Of a stretch of 64,000 bases of DNA, positions 44,101 to 53,644 are shown piece after piece. Source of the stretch: Paramacrobiotus metropolitanus (Eukaryota > Tardigrada > Eutardigrada > Parachela > Macrobiotidae); the NCBI RefSeq assembly GCF_019649055.1, contig NW_026570306.1, forward strand, positions 62,001-126,000, read 5' to 3'. The position numbers and the translations under genes are program-made. The notes under the pieces are model-generated. The model saw only the letters and a list, made by a program, of their open reading frames with translations, ran no database searches and was not told where the DNA came from. Each line of letters starts with the position of its first letter. Within the stretch, counting starts at the first letter, position 1.

Positions 44101-45787
44101 GTTTGGACGGGTCAACGATAACCCGGCCGGATTCTTCCAGCAGCCAACACGGCCCCCTCGAGCAACAGCACCTCAGCCGGATCGTCAACCGGCTGGATAT
44201 CCGGACCAACAAGGTCGGGAATATCCGGATCAACAGAACCACGGATATCCTGATAACAGAAATCAGGAATATCCAGACCAACAAGGTCGTGGCAACCCGA
44301 ATCAAGGTCGGGAACTAAACCCCGCTTCACCGACCGCCATGAATGCACAACAAGCACTCCAGGAGACGATGATTCGCGTATGTGCTCGCGGACGCAAACA
44401 GAAATTGCCTGAATTCGACGGTGACCACAACAAAATCGAAGGGTGGCTCAAACAAATCCGCCGATTCCACGCGGAAGCACAAGCATGGCATGAATCCGAC
44501 CACACATTCATGACGGACCTAGTCTCGCGACTCGAAGGCCAGGCCGCCCAATGGCACCGGGACACTGCCGGTGCAGAACCAGACGGAGCATGGCCGGTCA
44601 ACCTATGGTTGGCAAAGTTCGAAGAACGATTCGCGGACAAAAACAAGGAGATCAACGCATTGACAGCGATGGCCAGACGAAAGTACCGCTTCGGTCAAGA
44701 GACACCGGAACAGTACTATGACGCCATGATGAACATTAAGTCACGATCTCAGACCATAACCGACCAAGTGGCACTTCACCACTTGAAGGAAAACATCCTG
44801 GAACCCAAACTAAGGGAAGCCCTGGATATCCGAATGCCGACAACACCGACCGAACTTCGTGACTACATACGGCAGTTCGTCAACGGCAAGGAGATGTACG
44901 AGGTGGTAAGGGGATCACGGGACACCGACTACGCCCGAGTCCGCGCCACGATTCCAGTGCAGACTCAAGCCCCACCACAGCCGGTAGCGCAACCGATCGC
45001 ATACCAGCCGTACATGATGCCGGGATATCATACTCCGACGTATCGACAACTGGCTCCCCCGCCAATGACGCTACCAGCGCAACTTGCGCCGGCTCAGCAA
45101 CCGACCTGGGCAAGTATGGCGGCCATGAACCTGAACGCATCTCCATCTGGGACCGGTGCCCCGGTTAACAACAATTACGGAGGTCCTGGTCCTGGCTTTG
45201 GCGGTAACCAGAACAACGGAAGTTCTGGTTATAACCAAAACCCAAACCAGGGATACTCCGCATACGGCCAGAATCCCACACAAGGATTTGGCGGCGGAGG
45301 TTACGGTCGCGGAAGAGGAAGTGGTGGCGGAAATCGCGGCCGCGGTAACTTCAACCGCAGCGGAGACGGAAACCAACAGGGTAACCGATCTCCCCAAGCA
45401 CAACAGAGTGCTTGGCAGTTCGCTACCTACGCGGACAAGATGGAACAGCTGTTACTCCAATGGACATTGGCGAACAGCTTCACCTGTCACTACTGCAAGT
45501 TTGGCAACCATGACCAAACACGCTGCGCGTTTGCGGGAACTCGAGTACAGGACAACCCGAATCGCCGCTGGTACGAGGATTGGCACGTACGATACTTATC
45601 CGGCCAACCACTCGGATCGGCAAACCCGCACTTGGCACTGATCGTGCCACCCACTCGCCAGCGCCAACAAGGAGGAGGTCAACAGGGATCTTCGGGACAG
45701 CGGCAACAGTTACCGCCACACCGGCCTTTCGGCTTTCCGCCGCCCAACAACGGGTCGGCTTGGGGTAACTCCCCGGGAAACGCCTAA
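41108..45787 (+). CDS. gag: Element B Gag (1559 aa, repeat-bearing)
   Basis: The ATG at 41108 follows ACAACAATG. Residues about 185-380 are short Val-Gly-Gln/Pro-Thr repeats (KVGQQQPTS, EVGRISPTN) coded by a DNA repeat around GGTCGG and CCGACC. A coiled coil spans about 585-780 (RIDQLECHLKRSD and on). A Pro/Gln-rich part with YPDQQ repeats follows (about 1030-1075). The retrotransposon Gag domain is at about 1090-1260 (EGWLKQIRRF; LWLAKFEERFADKN). A Gly/Asn-rich basic region precedes the zinc knuckle CHYCKFGNHDQTRC near 1459. The protein is about three times the usual gypsy Gag. It ends TAA right after a slippery heptamer. Confidence 0.9.
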   Translation: MSYPKKNEYARDFNTDYSRRLTSNAPYSLRHAGRDGSQPSSTDSVKSAQAREKRNERILLADSNPTSDDSFEDAHDKTFLEPQADSAAPSHPTGGESEKLQAETTLSHAESEHPHGVPTSSDPTEGTQLSSQKAQESVTITTVTDIGRKSPNQTDDLKRSTSPNVGRATSPTLKVGQQKPTSEVGYPQLGGKEGQSSPTKDVGQPIPIKEVGNIQPTREVGRISPTNWVGQLPPTKVGQQQPTSKVGQRQPTSKVGQHQQRMEVGQQSPTKEIGKVQPTTEVGRISPTNRVGQLPPTKVGQQQPTSKVGQHQQKIEVGQQSPTKEIGKVQPTTEVGRITPTNKDGSPSTNQVGPHPTTQVGTEVGQLPPTLKVGQQQVDYVQPTSLKQKPVDNRSDTEVQPTKLTVRTGETEAPPRSSPRLTGSPTYLPAPNEKVSSPPKRTSPTGSESTRVMGTLPMVRSTKSITGRQVDRPPKFKLGGSESERTPSPTDEVFGTTTTKVVRPDSRDGFFRTPMTPHLGNHRYQASTLEYTARKWIASTPPERIDYINRLRERCRQPITQTVLADQIVNSAEGTMSQSANAHKLERMRWEKELAEANKVISDQQRRIDQLECHLKRSDNPCRYDFEEVDKLKGTLERSVESVFELKRRLATVEKDLADTQTALVESELAARAFHQQLNQTNEEAKVYRNEVDRYVVELKQADNEVDQLADQVHALNDVLKEEQKLRAQLEYSLAEAQKVNEAQRNRIAHLEARENELYTYGENADKCIDDLNWYIDGMDTEARCLQEKTKHLDRTRVEPPSYRTSMAMDYYPSQTVRNILWDIQPKESEKKEPTYFVGAVTNNPLSGTPQQQPLPHHPEPEHNTSTAAPHVPTSNVPTTTTAGTYTSTTYATHTTMHAPAPTASHPNGPRGTERDTGRRLEGRTGSRPNMDDFGLLTIRDSDYQRARVGSYTNDPPQGHNRQPDSEHFADNPEQSDRAPRYRPTEGRVPPRRPQTNQFGRVNDNPAGFFQQPTRPPRATAPQPDRQPAGYPDQQGREYPDQQNHGYPDNRNQEYPDQQGRGNPNQGRELNPASPTAMNAQQALQETMIRVCARGRKQKLPEFDGDHNKIEGWLKQIRRFHAEAQAWHESDHTFMTDLVSRLEGQAAQWHRDTAGAEPDGAWPVNLWLAKFEERFADKNKEINALTAMARRKYRFGQETPEQYYDAMMNIKSRSQTITDQVALHHLKENILEPKLREALDIRMPTTPTELRDYIRQFVNGKEMYEVVRGSRDTDYARVRATIPVQTQAPPQPVAQPIAYQPYMMPGYHTPTYRQLAPPPMTLPAQLAPAQQPTWASMAAMNLNASPSGTGAPVNNNYGGPGPGFGGNQNNGSSGYNQNPNQGYSAYGQNPTQGFGGGGYGRGRGSGGGNRGRGNFNRSGDGNQQGNRSPQAQQSAWQFATYADKMEQLLLQWTLANSFTCHYCKFGNHDQTRCAFAGTRVQDNPNRRWYEDWHVRYLSGQPLGSANPHLALIVPPTRQRQQGGGQQGSSGQRQQLPPHRPFGFPPPNNGSAWGNSPGNA

Positions 45788-45817
45788 GGTCGATGAGCTC
45801 CGGTGACTCATTCGACC
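45775..45817 (+). promoter_or_regulatory. -1 frameshift signal, element B gag/protease
   Basis: GGGAAAC (45775-45781) is in the X XXY YYZ register of gag (G GGA AAC). A 6-base spacer (GCCTAA, including the gag stop) follows, then the stem GGTCGATGAG/CTCATTCGACC (45788-45797, 45807-45817) with one bulge and a 9-base loop. The -1 frame is open from the heptamer into the protease ORF. GGGAAAC is a known slippery heptamer of retroviral gag-pro shifts. Confidence 0.75.
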
Positions 45818-47163
45818 TCCAACATCCCACCGAACCACCGGACAAGGATAACCCGACTAACCAGCCGCTTACCTCCCGGAACGAACTGATCCTCACTCCG
45901 TTACAAGAACGGATAATTTCAGTCCTAAACGCATTAGGACTGGAATGGAACAGCACGGAAAACGAATTCCTTGCTGCGTTGTCAGCCTCCACAGAGGAGG
46001 CGGCAACCGCCAGAACTATGGCAGCAAGACTAGGTATATTCGTCAACAATGGCGAAATCGAGCTTCGGACCGGAACGCAAGAATTGCCCGGACCGGCCGA
46101 CCCAGCGCCTCAACTTGGCACTGGAACGTCGGAGGTCGGAACGCAGGAATTGCCCGACCTACGCAGCACAAACAATGCGACTGCGCCGCCCGCCGCAGAA
46201 AGCGACGCAGGACGGACCGGCCACGGAGGTTGGACCGGATTGCCGATGAGAAGAAACTCAACCGAGCAGCCCAGACAAGGGCTAAGACGCGGAGGACCGG
46301 GACGCCGATTCACGCAAAGGGGCAACAGAAACTACCCTACTGTATCATCCGCACGTACAACGGATAGATACGCTGCAACAATGGCAGCTATCGATCTGAC
46401 CGAAGAACCGGGAGGATTCGAGGAATGGGGCTCATTCCCCTTGGAAGTACAGGTACCAGTTTACTCTCGGCCGGGAGAGGCGGACCTCTTCCAACAACAA
46501 CAGGAGCAACCAGCTAGAACGGTAGCTGGATCTCAGACGTTCCTCAACCTCGATTATGTATGGTCGAAATTGAGACCGACAGAAGTTTCCATGGAGGAAC
46601 GGATAGCCGATCAAGTGCGACGGGCAGAAGCCACTAACAAACCGACGGACGGAGTCGCGAACCGACCAGAAGTGAGCGAAGTGGTCAACCCCGGAGCAGA
46701 ACCCACACAAGGTTCAGTCTCATTGATTCCCGTCACACCGACGATACGGGAAGTCACCTTCGAAAAAGGGACTCATAAGAAACCAAAGACGGTCAGAGCC
46801 TGGACACACGCAATCCAGATCGGACCGACGCCCACTATGGCGATGCTCGACACAGGAGCTGAGACTTCGCTGATCGAACAGCGATTTTGCGAACAAAATG
46901 ACCTGCCGATGCAACCTCTCGGCCATTACACTCGGATACTAGGCGTAGGCGGACATGTCGCCTTCACTGTAACTCACTGTTGCACCGCACCGGTAACGCT
47001 GCAGGGATTTACGAGCCATCACACTTTCCACGTTCAACCGAGCAACGCGGATATCCCAGTGTTACTTGGATGTGCCTACCTCCATTCCAAGTTCACCTTC
47101 GTGCTAACGCCCATTCCTAACCCGGAACTATCTGGAGGAATGACGGTAGTGCAGTCTATCTAG
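45793..47163 (+). CDS. Element B protease ORF
   Basis: 456 aa from an ATG, in the -1 frame relative to Gag, so probably made as a Gag fusion. The first 330 residues are disordered and Thr/Pro/Gly-rich. The aspartic protease has MLDTGAETSLIEQ near residue 352, a Gly-rich flap region (LGVGGHVAFT) and a second strand VLLGCAY. It ends at TAG (47161-47163). The same frame then runs open to 49389, so the stop is either read through or a mutation. Confidence 0.85.
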   Translation: MSSGDSFDLQHPTEPPDKDNPTNQPLTSRNELILTPLQERIISVLNALGLEWNSTENEFLAALSASTEEAATARTMAARLGIFVNNGEIELRTGTQELPGPADPAPQLGTGTSEVGTQELPDLRSTNNATAPPAAESDAGRTGHGGWTGLPMRRNSTEQPRQGLRRGGPGRRFTQRGNRNYPTVSSARTTDRYAATMAAIDLTEEPGGFEEWGSFPLEVQVPVYSRPGEADLFQQQQEQPARTVAGSQTFLNLDYVWSKLRPTEVSMEERIADQVRRAEATNKPTDGVANRPEVSEVVNPGAEPTQGSVSLIPVTPTIREVTFEKGTHKKPKTVRAWTHAIQIGPTPTMAMLDTGAETSLIEQRFCEQNDLPMQPLGHYTRILGVGGHVAFTVTHCCTAPVTLQGFTSHHTFHVQPSNADIPVLLGCAYLHSKFTFVLTPIPNPELSGGMTVVQSI

Positions 47164-49389
47164 GTACCAGAGGCATCGGGCACGGTAGAAAGTGAAGCGA
47201 GGATAAACCGGCTTGGCCAGCCGACGGAATCTCCGCCCAACATCTGTCGTGACTGCCGGAATACTAACCGGACTCTGGTCGAGGAGTTACAGCTGCACAA
47301 CGCCATTGAGGCGTACGAAGACCGGATACGTACCGGAAGACTACGTCCGCAAAAGCGGATACTGAAGACGGTAGTCAAGTCTATCCCGATACCAGAGGCA
47401 TCCGCCACGGAAGCGGATGCCCTCTTAAAGGTTCAACAGAAGTACCGAACCTGGTTTACGGGAGTTCAACACTTTCTCGACCGACGGACGTTGGAAATGT
47501 TGGCCACTCTGCAACAGAACGGAGCGGTAACTACGGACCAAATACAGGCAGCACAACGGATATGCGAACCTGTAATAGCCCTCGCCGAAGACATCAACGA
47601 TGAGGCCTGGGAATGGGAAGACGAACGAGTCCCAATTCACCGGCAGTACATGGAAAACGGACTTCCAGTACCACGCCCCCTGGAGATACCCTCCCAAGAA
47701 CTAGGCGGAGCACTCTTCAGTTATATGCGACAAGTACAGTTGTACGGAGAATCGACAACCACTGCATTTTGGAAACGGTACGGCGAGGACACCTCAATAA
47801 CAAGGAAGATCCCCGACCCGCTACCTCCAACCATGGAACATTCACCGAAGGAAGTGAAGTTCGTTAGCAGCCCATCTAAACTGGCTGAAACCACACAAAT
47901 CGGCGAGGCTGACCGACCTGACCGTTGCATAATCTGTAAAGACAACATTGATGGAGTCATCCGGACAATAAAGACTCATCATGACCTGACTTGGATAGAC
48001 GGCAGACCGTCGTCACCGGCACCTCCGCAACCTGAACGGAAGGTAAACCGAAGCCGGAAGACCAAGCCGGGAGTCAACCAATGGCTGAGCAACAAAAGCT
48101 CACAGCCATCCGACCTGCAGAATCAGGAAGGAGAGAGTCGACCGACCCAACAAACGGAAACGGCCGACCAGGGTGCACCGACCACGGAAGTCGGAGAAGG
48201 TAGCGTGCCACCGACCACAGAAGTCGGACAAGGCAACACACCTGACGCTAACCCTGAAAAAGAGCAAAACTCCGAGGAGTACAACTCGGATGGCTCGGAC
48301 GTACAAAGTTCGAGCGATTCACCGGACACAGACTCCGATAACCAACCTTCGGAAGATTCCGAAGAAGAGGATGATGATGAAGAATTCGACCTGTCAGTAC
48401 GAAACTGCAGGTCGAATAAACCGCGGAACGACGACTCGGATGACTCGTCCGAGGAGGATGAAGAACCGATCTATGACGTCCGGCTAACAAAAGCATTGCG
48501 GTCCCTCATCCATACTGAACTCATAGTCGACCCTCCTCCGGAACAAACCGGACAGGAAAAGTCAGTCGATGCTGAACAACAAGCGGAACTCGAACAACTT
48601 CAAATCTTACGGGAATTTGGAGGAGGCCAACCGGAGGAGCATGACCTCCAACCTCCAACCATAGCAGTCCAGCAGTTGTCAACCGGACAACCGACCTCGG
48701 TTAACTTAACTGACCAACAGAAGTCGGAGCAACCGCGCCCACAGAAGGTCCGGATTGCAAAAGTTAACTCGATTACGGAGCTGAACCTGGTCAACAAACA
48801 TCCACAATTTTACCATTTGGCATTGGACCCGTTTATTGACTCTAAGCCGCTAGACCGACAAGTCGTCTTTAACAGCGAGCGAGTCTCTCTTCCACCATAC
48901 TCAACGTGTTCTATCAAGGTACGGACGGCCAAACCAATGGACCCGATGAGACCCATCTACTTCTACACATTACGGCGGAATCACCGACCTGTCCGACCAA
49001 TAGAAGCTAAGATTGAGATCCGACCTCAGATAGACACGGCCTGGATAAACATCCAGAACATGACCCACCAACCAAGGATACTGAAGAAGGGTATAAAACT
49101 TGGCCATATGCAATACAGCGACATGTTCGAACCGGACATCGACAACCGGTACGTCGAATGGGAACTTCCACTTGGGATCGCCAAGACCTGGCCACCCAAG
49201 CCGGAACCAAAGCAATCGCCGAAATTCGAAATTTTCGAGGCGACAGGAGTTAGAGCTCAACGGAAAGTGAAACTCCTACCTCGGGCGATAACCCAAGTAC
49301 ACGTCGTAATGGATGTTGCAGCAGCCACCGGACAGAAACTCATGTACCTTGGTGGATCCAACCCCCAACGAGACGAGGAGTCGAAATGA
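47164..49389 (+). CDS. Element B acidic linker ORF
   Basis: The frame continues directly from the protease ORF after the TAG. In-frame ATGs begin at 47497. The first 109 codons after the TAG contain a CRDC motif and read as protein-like sequence (EELQLHNAIEAYEDR). Later come a second Cys pair (CIICKDN), a strongly acidic Ser/Asp/Glu block (residues 230-310 from 47491) and a C-terminal part with beta-like segments preceding RT (HTHREVTLRKG lies in the next ORF). It ends in ATGA, overlapping the RT start. It corresponds to the spacer between PR and RT in element A Pol. There is no enzyme motif. Confidence 0.7.
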   Translation, partial: VPEASGTVESEARINRLGQPTESPPNICRDCRNTNRTLVEELQLHNAIEAYEDRIRTGRLRPQKRILKTVVKSIPIPEASATEADALLKVQQKYRTWFTGVQHFLDRRTLEMLATLQQNGAVTTDQIQAAQRICEPVIALAEDINDEAWEWEDERVPIHRQYMENGLPVPRPLEIPSQELGGALFSYMRQVQLYGESTTTAFWKRYGEDTSITRKIPDPLPPTMEHSPKEVKFVSSPSKLAETTQIGEADRPDRCIICKDNIDGVIRTIKTHHDLTWIDGRPSSPAPPQPERKVNRSRKTKPGVNQWLSNKSSQPSDLQNQEGESRPTQQTETADQGAPTTEVGEGSVPPTTEVGQGNTPDANPEKEQNSEEYNSDGSDVQSSSDSPDTDSDNQPSEDSEEEDDDEEFDLSVRNCRSNKPRNDDSDDSSEEDEEPIYDVRLTKALRSLIHTELIVDPPPEQTGQEKSVDAEQQAELEQLQILREFGGGQPEEHDLQPPTIAVQQLSTGQPTSVNLTDQQKSEQPRPQKVRIAKVNSITELNLVNKHPQFYHLALDPFIDSKPLDRQVVFNSERVSLPPYSTCSIKVRTAKPMDPMRPIYFYTLRRNHRPVRPIEAKIEIRPQIDTAWINIQNMTHQPRILKKGIKLGHMQYSDMFEPDIDNRYVEWELPLGIAKTWPPKPEPKQSPKFEIFEATGVRAQRKVKLLPRAITQVHVVMDVAAATGQKLMYLGGSNPQRDEESK

Positions 49390-51050
49390 TGGATGGCGTA
49401 ACCAAACATGATGGGAGACGATTTACCATCATGGTAGCCAACCACACTCACCGTGAGGTCACCTTACGAAAGGGTGCCCCCATGGGCCGAGTCGAACCGT
49501 TCCAAATGATGACGGACGACCAGAGAATCGAAGAAGCGAGAATACGCTCAGCTCAAGTGGAGGAAGAAGACGCGGAATCCCAGGAGGAGCGACGAAAAAT
49601 CATCGACTCCATGAACTTCGGTAAGAACTTGACCGACGAGCAACTTGCCCAACTTAAGGCTGTTGCCTGGGAATACCGAACCGTCTTCCCGACCTCGAAG
49701 AAACCATACGGAGATGTCAAGGGTGTAACACACACCATCGACGTCCAAGGTGCACAGCCGATCAAGATGAACCCCACCAGAACAAGCTGGAAAGGACGGG
49801 AATTCATCCAGAAACATGTGCAGGAGATGCTCGACCAGGGAGTCATCGAACCTTCATCGGCTGCTTGGAGTTTCCCCGTCGTCTTAGCCGCGAAACGGAA
49901 CGGAGACGGTACGGTTGGAACTCGTTTCTGCATCAACTACATAAAGTTGAATGCAGTAACAAAGAAAAATAATTACCCGTTACCGAACCCGGACGAGCTA
50001 CTGGACCAGTGCGCCGGAATGGAGTACTACGGTAAAGTAGACTGTAAGTCCGGCTTTTGGCAAATTCCCATGGATGAAAACTCCAAGGACTACACAACCT
50101 TCGTAACACCGGAGGGAATGTGGAGATTCAACCGTATGCCATTTGGAGTCTGCAACGGACCAGCGACCTTCCAGATGCATATGGATAAGATCACGGCATC
50201 AGCCCGGAAGAAAGGCGTGTTCGCGTACATTGACGACATCATCTTCTTTGGTAAAACTTTCGAAGATTTCGTCGAGGCTTTCCGAGCGACCCTCGAATGC
50301 CTCAGAGATGCCGGATTTACCATTAAACCCTCCAAATGCGAGGTCGGAACGGATAAAATGCTGTTCCTTGGACACGTCCTCAGCAAAGACGGAGTCCAAA
50401 CCGACGATGAAAAAGTAGCAGCCATAGCTCAACAAGACTACCCGAGGACGGAACGCCAACTGAGGTCGTTCCTGGGATTGGCTAACTACTACCGTAAGTT
50501 CATCCGAGGATACGCCCAGAAGACATCGAAGATGTATGAGCTCCTACGGAAGGACCAGAACATCAAAAAGGATTGGACCGAGGCCCACACGGCTGAGTTC
50601 AACGAAATCAAAAAGGCGTTAACAGAAGCGCCGGTACTGGCGAAGTTCGACCCGACGAAAGAGACCGTCATTGAATGTGACGCAAGCGGAGCCGGACTTG
50701 GCGCGGTGTTATCCCAGGACGGACATCCGATCGCCTACGCCAGCAGAGTCTTACACGGACCTGAACTCAACTATGGAGTCACAGAATGGGAATGTTTGGC
50801 CGTGGTATGGGCAGTGCAAAAATTTAAGCACTACATCGACCATGGACCTTTCACCGTACAAACGGATCATCGAGCATTGCAGAACCTGCTCAGACGCGAG
50901 TCAAACCGACCTGGCATCAACCCTCGACTAACACGATGGGCACTGGCTTTACAAGGACGGGACATAACCATCAAGTACAAGCCAGGAGTTTTCTGCGACA
51001 ATGCGGACGCCTTGTCGAGGTGGCCACTCGAACGGAGTGATGACAAAGAT
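49386..51050 (+). CDS. pol: Element B reverse transcriptase-RNase H (truncated Pol)
   Basis: It begins ATGATGG, overlapping the previous stop by four bases (ATGA). The RT core carries TRFCINYIKLN, LPNPDELL and the catalytic FAYIDDIIFF near residue 280. RNase H carries ECDASGAGLG near 430 and TDHRAL, and ends at NADALSRWPL near 548. The frame then runs to 51161 through foreign sequence (LCTCGCGREVRF) and stops. Integrase is missing. RT and RH motifs are intact. Confidence 0.88.
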
Positions 51051-53217
51051 CCACACGGAGCTCGGAGCACACTCTGTACCTGTGGATGTGGACGTGAAGT
51101 TCGATTTGACGGATGCCTATACTGTAGTGATGACCACCCGACTTCCGTTTGTTGTTCATAAGGAGCGCAAAACCCCGATTGTCATGATTTGCTTGATTGC
51201 GATCACCGAATCTAAAGAAGAGGAAGTTTATGAAGAAATTGTGCTCTGGCTTAAAGCGCAGATGGAAAAGCGAGATGTGGAAATTATACACGAAGACCGA
51301 AGTTTTAATCTAAAGGTCAAGACCGATGACGAGCCGGCGCTTTACAATCCATTCGTGAAACATTTTAAGGTGAGCTTTAATAAAACAATTTTCTAATCAC
51401 TTGTACCCCGTAATTATTTTTTTAATTAACCTGATCACTTTTATTTACCTGTTTTTTTTCCTATGTATTAATTTTTCATCAAAATTCTTTTCGCATTTAC
51501 TACCTGAACGCTTTCCGGTAATTTTATGCGGTACTAGTGGTCGTCAACGCTTAATAATATTCAATACTGCAGGCAGTACATGTCCTATGCTACGTCCACC
51601 TCAGCAAAACGTTTGAGCGTAATTTACAAACAAAAGGAGCATCCAAAGAGCTAATTAAAGCCTGGCTTCGGCACCTATTCGGCGAGCCCGATCATGAAAG
51701 TGCGGTTTACCATCATGGTACTGTGGACGAGATTTCTTTGGATGCAATGAAATCACATGCAAAAGAATTTGCAAGAGCCGATGAGTGTCCGGCGGCGCTC
51801 CAGTGGCTTGTGACTTCGCGCAATGGACTGAAAAAGCTCTCTGAGAAAATGGGACCGGAAGTAAGAAAACAGTTGGGAATCTTTCCCAACCTTCCCCACA
51901 CCAACGACGTGGAAGGAACCAATAACTTGCTAGGACTGGAAGCCGGTAAAAACAACTGCAACCAATGTGAGCTAGCAGAGCGAGTTTTGGGAGTCATCAA
52001 CAACCGCTGTGAGGATGTTTCTCGTGCCGCTCTTGAACTTGGAGATTATAAAGTTACCAAAACTGATTTTGTTGTTACAAGAAACAACCGCAACAACATG
52101 CCAGCAGTTGAGGAGTGCCTGATTAAACTTTTCGGCAGTGACCCTGATCCCGAAAGAACTCTTAGCGTATGGAAAGCTGTAGCTGAAAAAACCGACGATG
52201 CTGCACAAACTGATCCGTCTGCTCTGCTTGAAATTTACGGTTCATCCGGCCTGTCGATCCAACACAAGGTTGCTTTTTCAAATGCCACCCATTATGTTCT
52301 CAATCCACACAAAATTTCCAAATGGCCCAGGCAAACTGTTTCCAGTGAAATATCAGAATTTGCTGTGGTTTCGGAAAAAGACGAAGAAAAGCTGTATCAC
52401 GTATCCATTTCGGTGGTTTCCGGAAAGTTCACCTGCAAGTGCGAATGGTCAAAAACGTTCAAAGGGCGTATTTGTAAACATGTGATTGCATCTGCTCATA
52501 GCGCGGAGCTGCTTCCAGCTGTTTTAAGCTTTCTAAAGGAAGGTGACTCTTCCACCGCGTTTTTGAACTTTCCTTCCCAGAAGGGTGGTGGGAAGAAAAC
52601 CGGACACCGGGTATCACAGAAAACCACTGGTTATACGAATCGATCAAACCTGCAGTTTGATGGCCCGTCTACTTCAAAGGTCACTACAACGGAGCACCCA
52701 CAAGCCCAAAAGTTATTGGCGCTGCAAAGAGCTCGAGCTGCTTCGCCCGGTACAGTATATATTTCATATATTTATACGTATATATTTATTTCATATATAA
52801 ACGTATATATAAGTGGTAATTCAGGCAATAATTCATTGGTAAATATTAGATGTTTGCGAATGCTGTACCAATTTGACCCGTATCAAGCCATGGAACCGTG
52901 GCAAAGCGCCCTTCCTCATCACGAAAGAAACGAGTATTCCAGCGTTAGCTGTGTGTGCAGGTTGCAAGCAGCTTTTTAGAAATATGCCGGATGTCAGCGT
53001 GATTGTTAAGCGTTCGGAACTAGACTATAAGCAGGGAAGCAATGTGGACGTAATTTCCGAAGCAAAACCGAGACGATACTGCATGAAAGTGAACTGCATC
53101 CGGAAACGGCACCCCAATTTTGATCCTAGCGTAGCACGTCTGGACCCAGTCGTAAAAGAGTTTCCGGAAGTTGATTTGCTTGCAGTTGCTGTATTCAAGG
53201 CCAACAAAACGTTCTGA
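51045..53217 (+). CDS. MULE transposase, 5'-truncated, three exons
   Basis: Exons about 51045-51369, 51573-52749 and 52850-53217 join in phase 0 and phase 1. Exon 1 starts inside the catalytic domain (VDVDVKFDLTDAYTV, first Asp) and holds KTDDEPAL (second Asp). Exon 2 begins AVHVLCYVHLSKTFERNL, the C..H block typical of MULEs, followed by NDVEGTNNLLG (catalytic Glu) and a SWIM finger, CKCEW ... CKHV, near 52435-52485. Exon 3 adds CxxC pairs (CECC, CAGCKQ, CMKVNC). Roughly the first 200-250 residues expected upstream are missing, replaced by element B. A poly(A) signal candidate lies at 53400. Intron 2 (52750-52849) is an AT-rich TATATA microsatellite. Confidence 0.82.
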
Positions 53218-53494
53218 CCTACCTAATCGGCAACGTTAAGATTTGCCAGTATTGTTTAAGTAGGGCGCTCTAACAGGTTTCGCAGGCGATACAGGTTGGT
53301 ACACTAGATAAAAACCGTGTTAAATTTTACTAACGGAGCTTAGAATATGTGAGCTTTGTGCGCTTTTTGACAGTAGTAGCGTAGTTTTCACTGTTTAACT
53401 AATAAAAAAATGATAATGCTACATTTCCATCCAATGATGCATGTGCAAAAAATGGTATTTTTGCGACATCTTTTACAAATCACATTAAACACAA

Positions 53495-53644
53495 TCAGAA
53501 GGCGAAGGCGTAAAAACAGAAAGGCGAAGGAGAAGGAATAGGCGTAAAACTTGTAAGGAGAAGGCGAAGGAGAAGGTTATTGGCTAGAAGGCGGAGGCAA
53601 AGGAGAAGGCGGAAGGAGAAGGAGAAGGCCACTCATATATAGCC
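53495..53644 (-). repeat. Right terminal inverted repeat of the MULE
   Basis: GGAGAAGGCGAAGG-type units ending ACTCATATATAGCC; the reverse complement of 38495-38640 with a few differences. The right target duplication TGTACAGAT follows. Confidence 0.85.

Larger units (their letters stand above)
39404..51050 (+). mobile_element. Gypsy-type LTR retrotransposon, element B (3'-truncated)
   Basis: Order: 5' LTR (39404-39909), primer site, 1.2-kb leader, Gag, protease ORF, acidic linker ORF, RT-RNase H ORF. Sequence changes to MULE transposase at about 51020-51070, just after the DALSRW motif that ends RNase H. Integrase and the 3' LTR are missing. The right junction is therefore a deletion or rearrangement, not a clean insertion end. 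The copy is non-autonomous as it stands. Confidence 0.85.
38495..53644 (+). mobile_element. Mutator-like (MULE) DNA transposon containing a gypsy element
   Basis: The terminal inverted repeats (38495 to about 38640; about 53495-53644) begin GGCTATATATGAGT and continue as CCTTCTC/GCCTCCGCC minisatellite. Nine-base target duplications (TGTACAGAT) flank it, as MULEs produce. The right part encodes a MULE transposase with a SWIM finger. Between the left arm and the transposase lies the 3'-truncated gypsy element B, so the unit is chimeric. About 760 bases next to the left repeat (38640-39403) show no convincing exon. Confidence 0.85.

Noticed and set aside
51001-51045. Transposase start at 51001
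   Set aside because: These codons belong to element B RNase H in another frame; MULE similarity starts after the junction.
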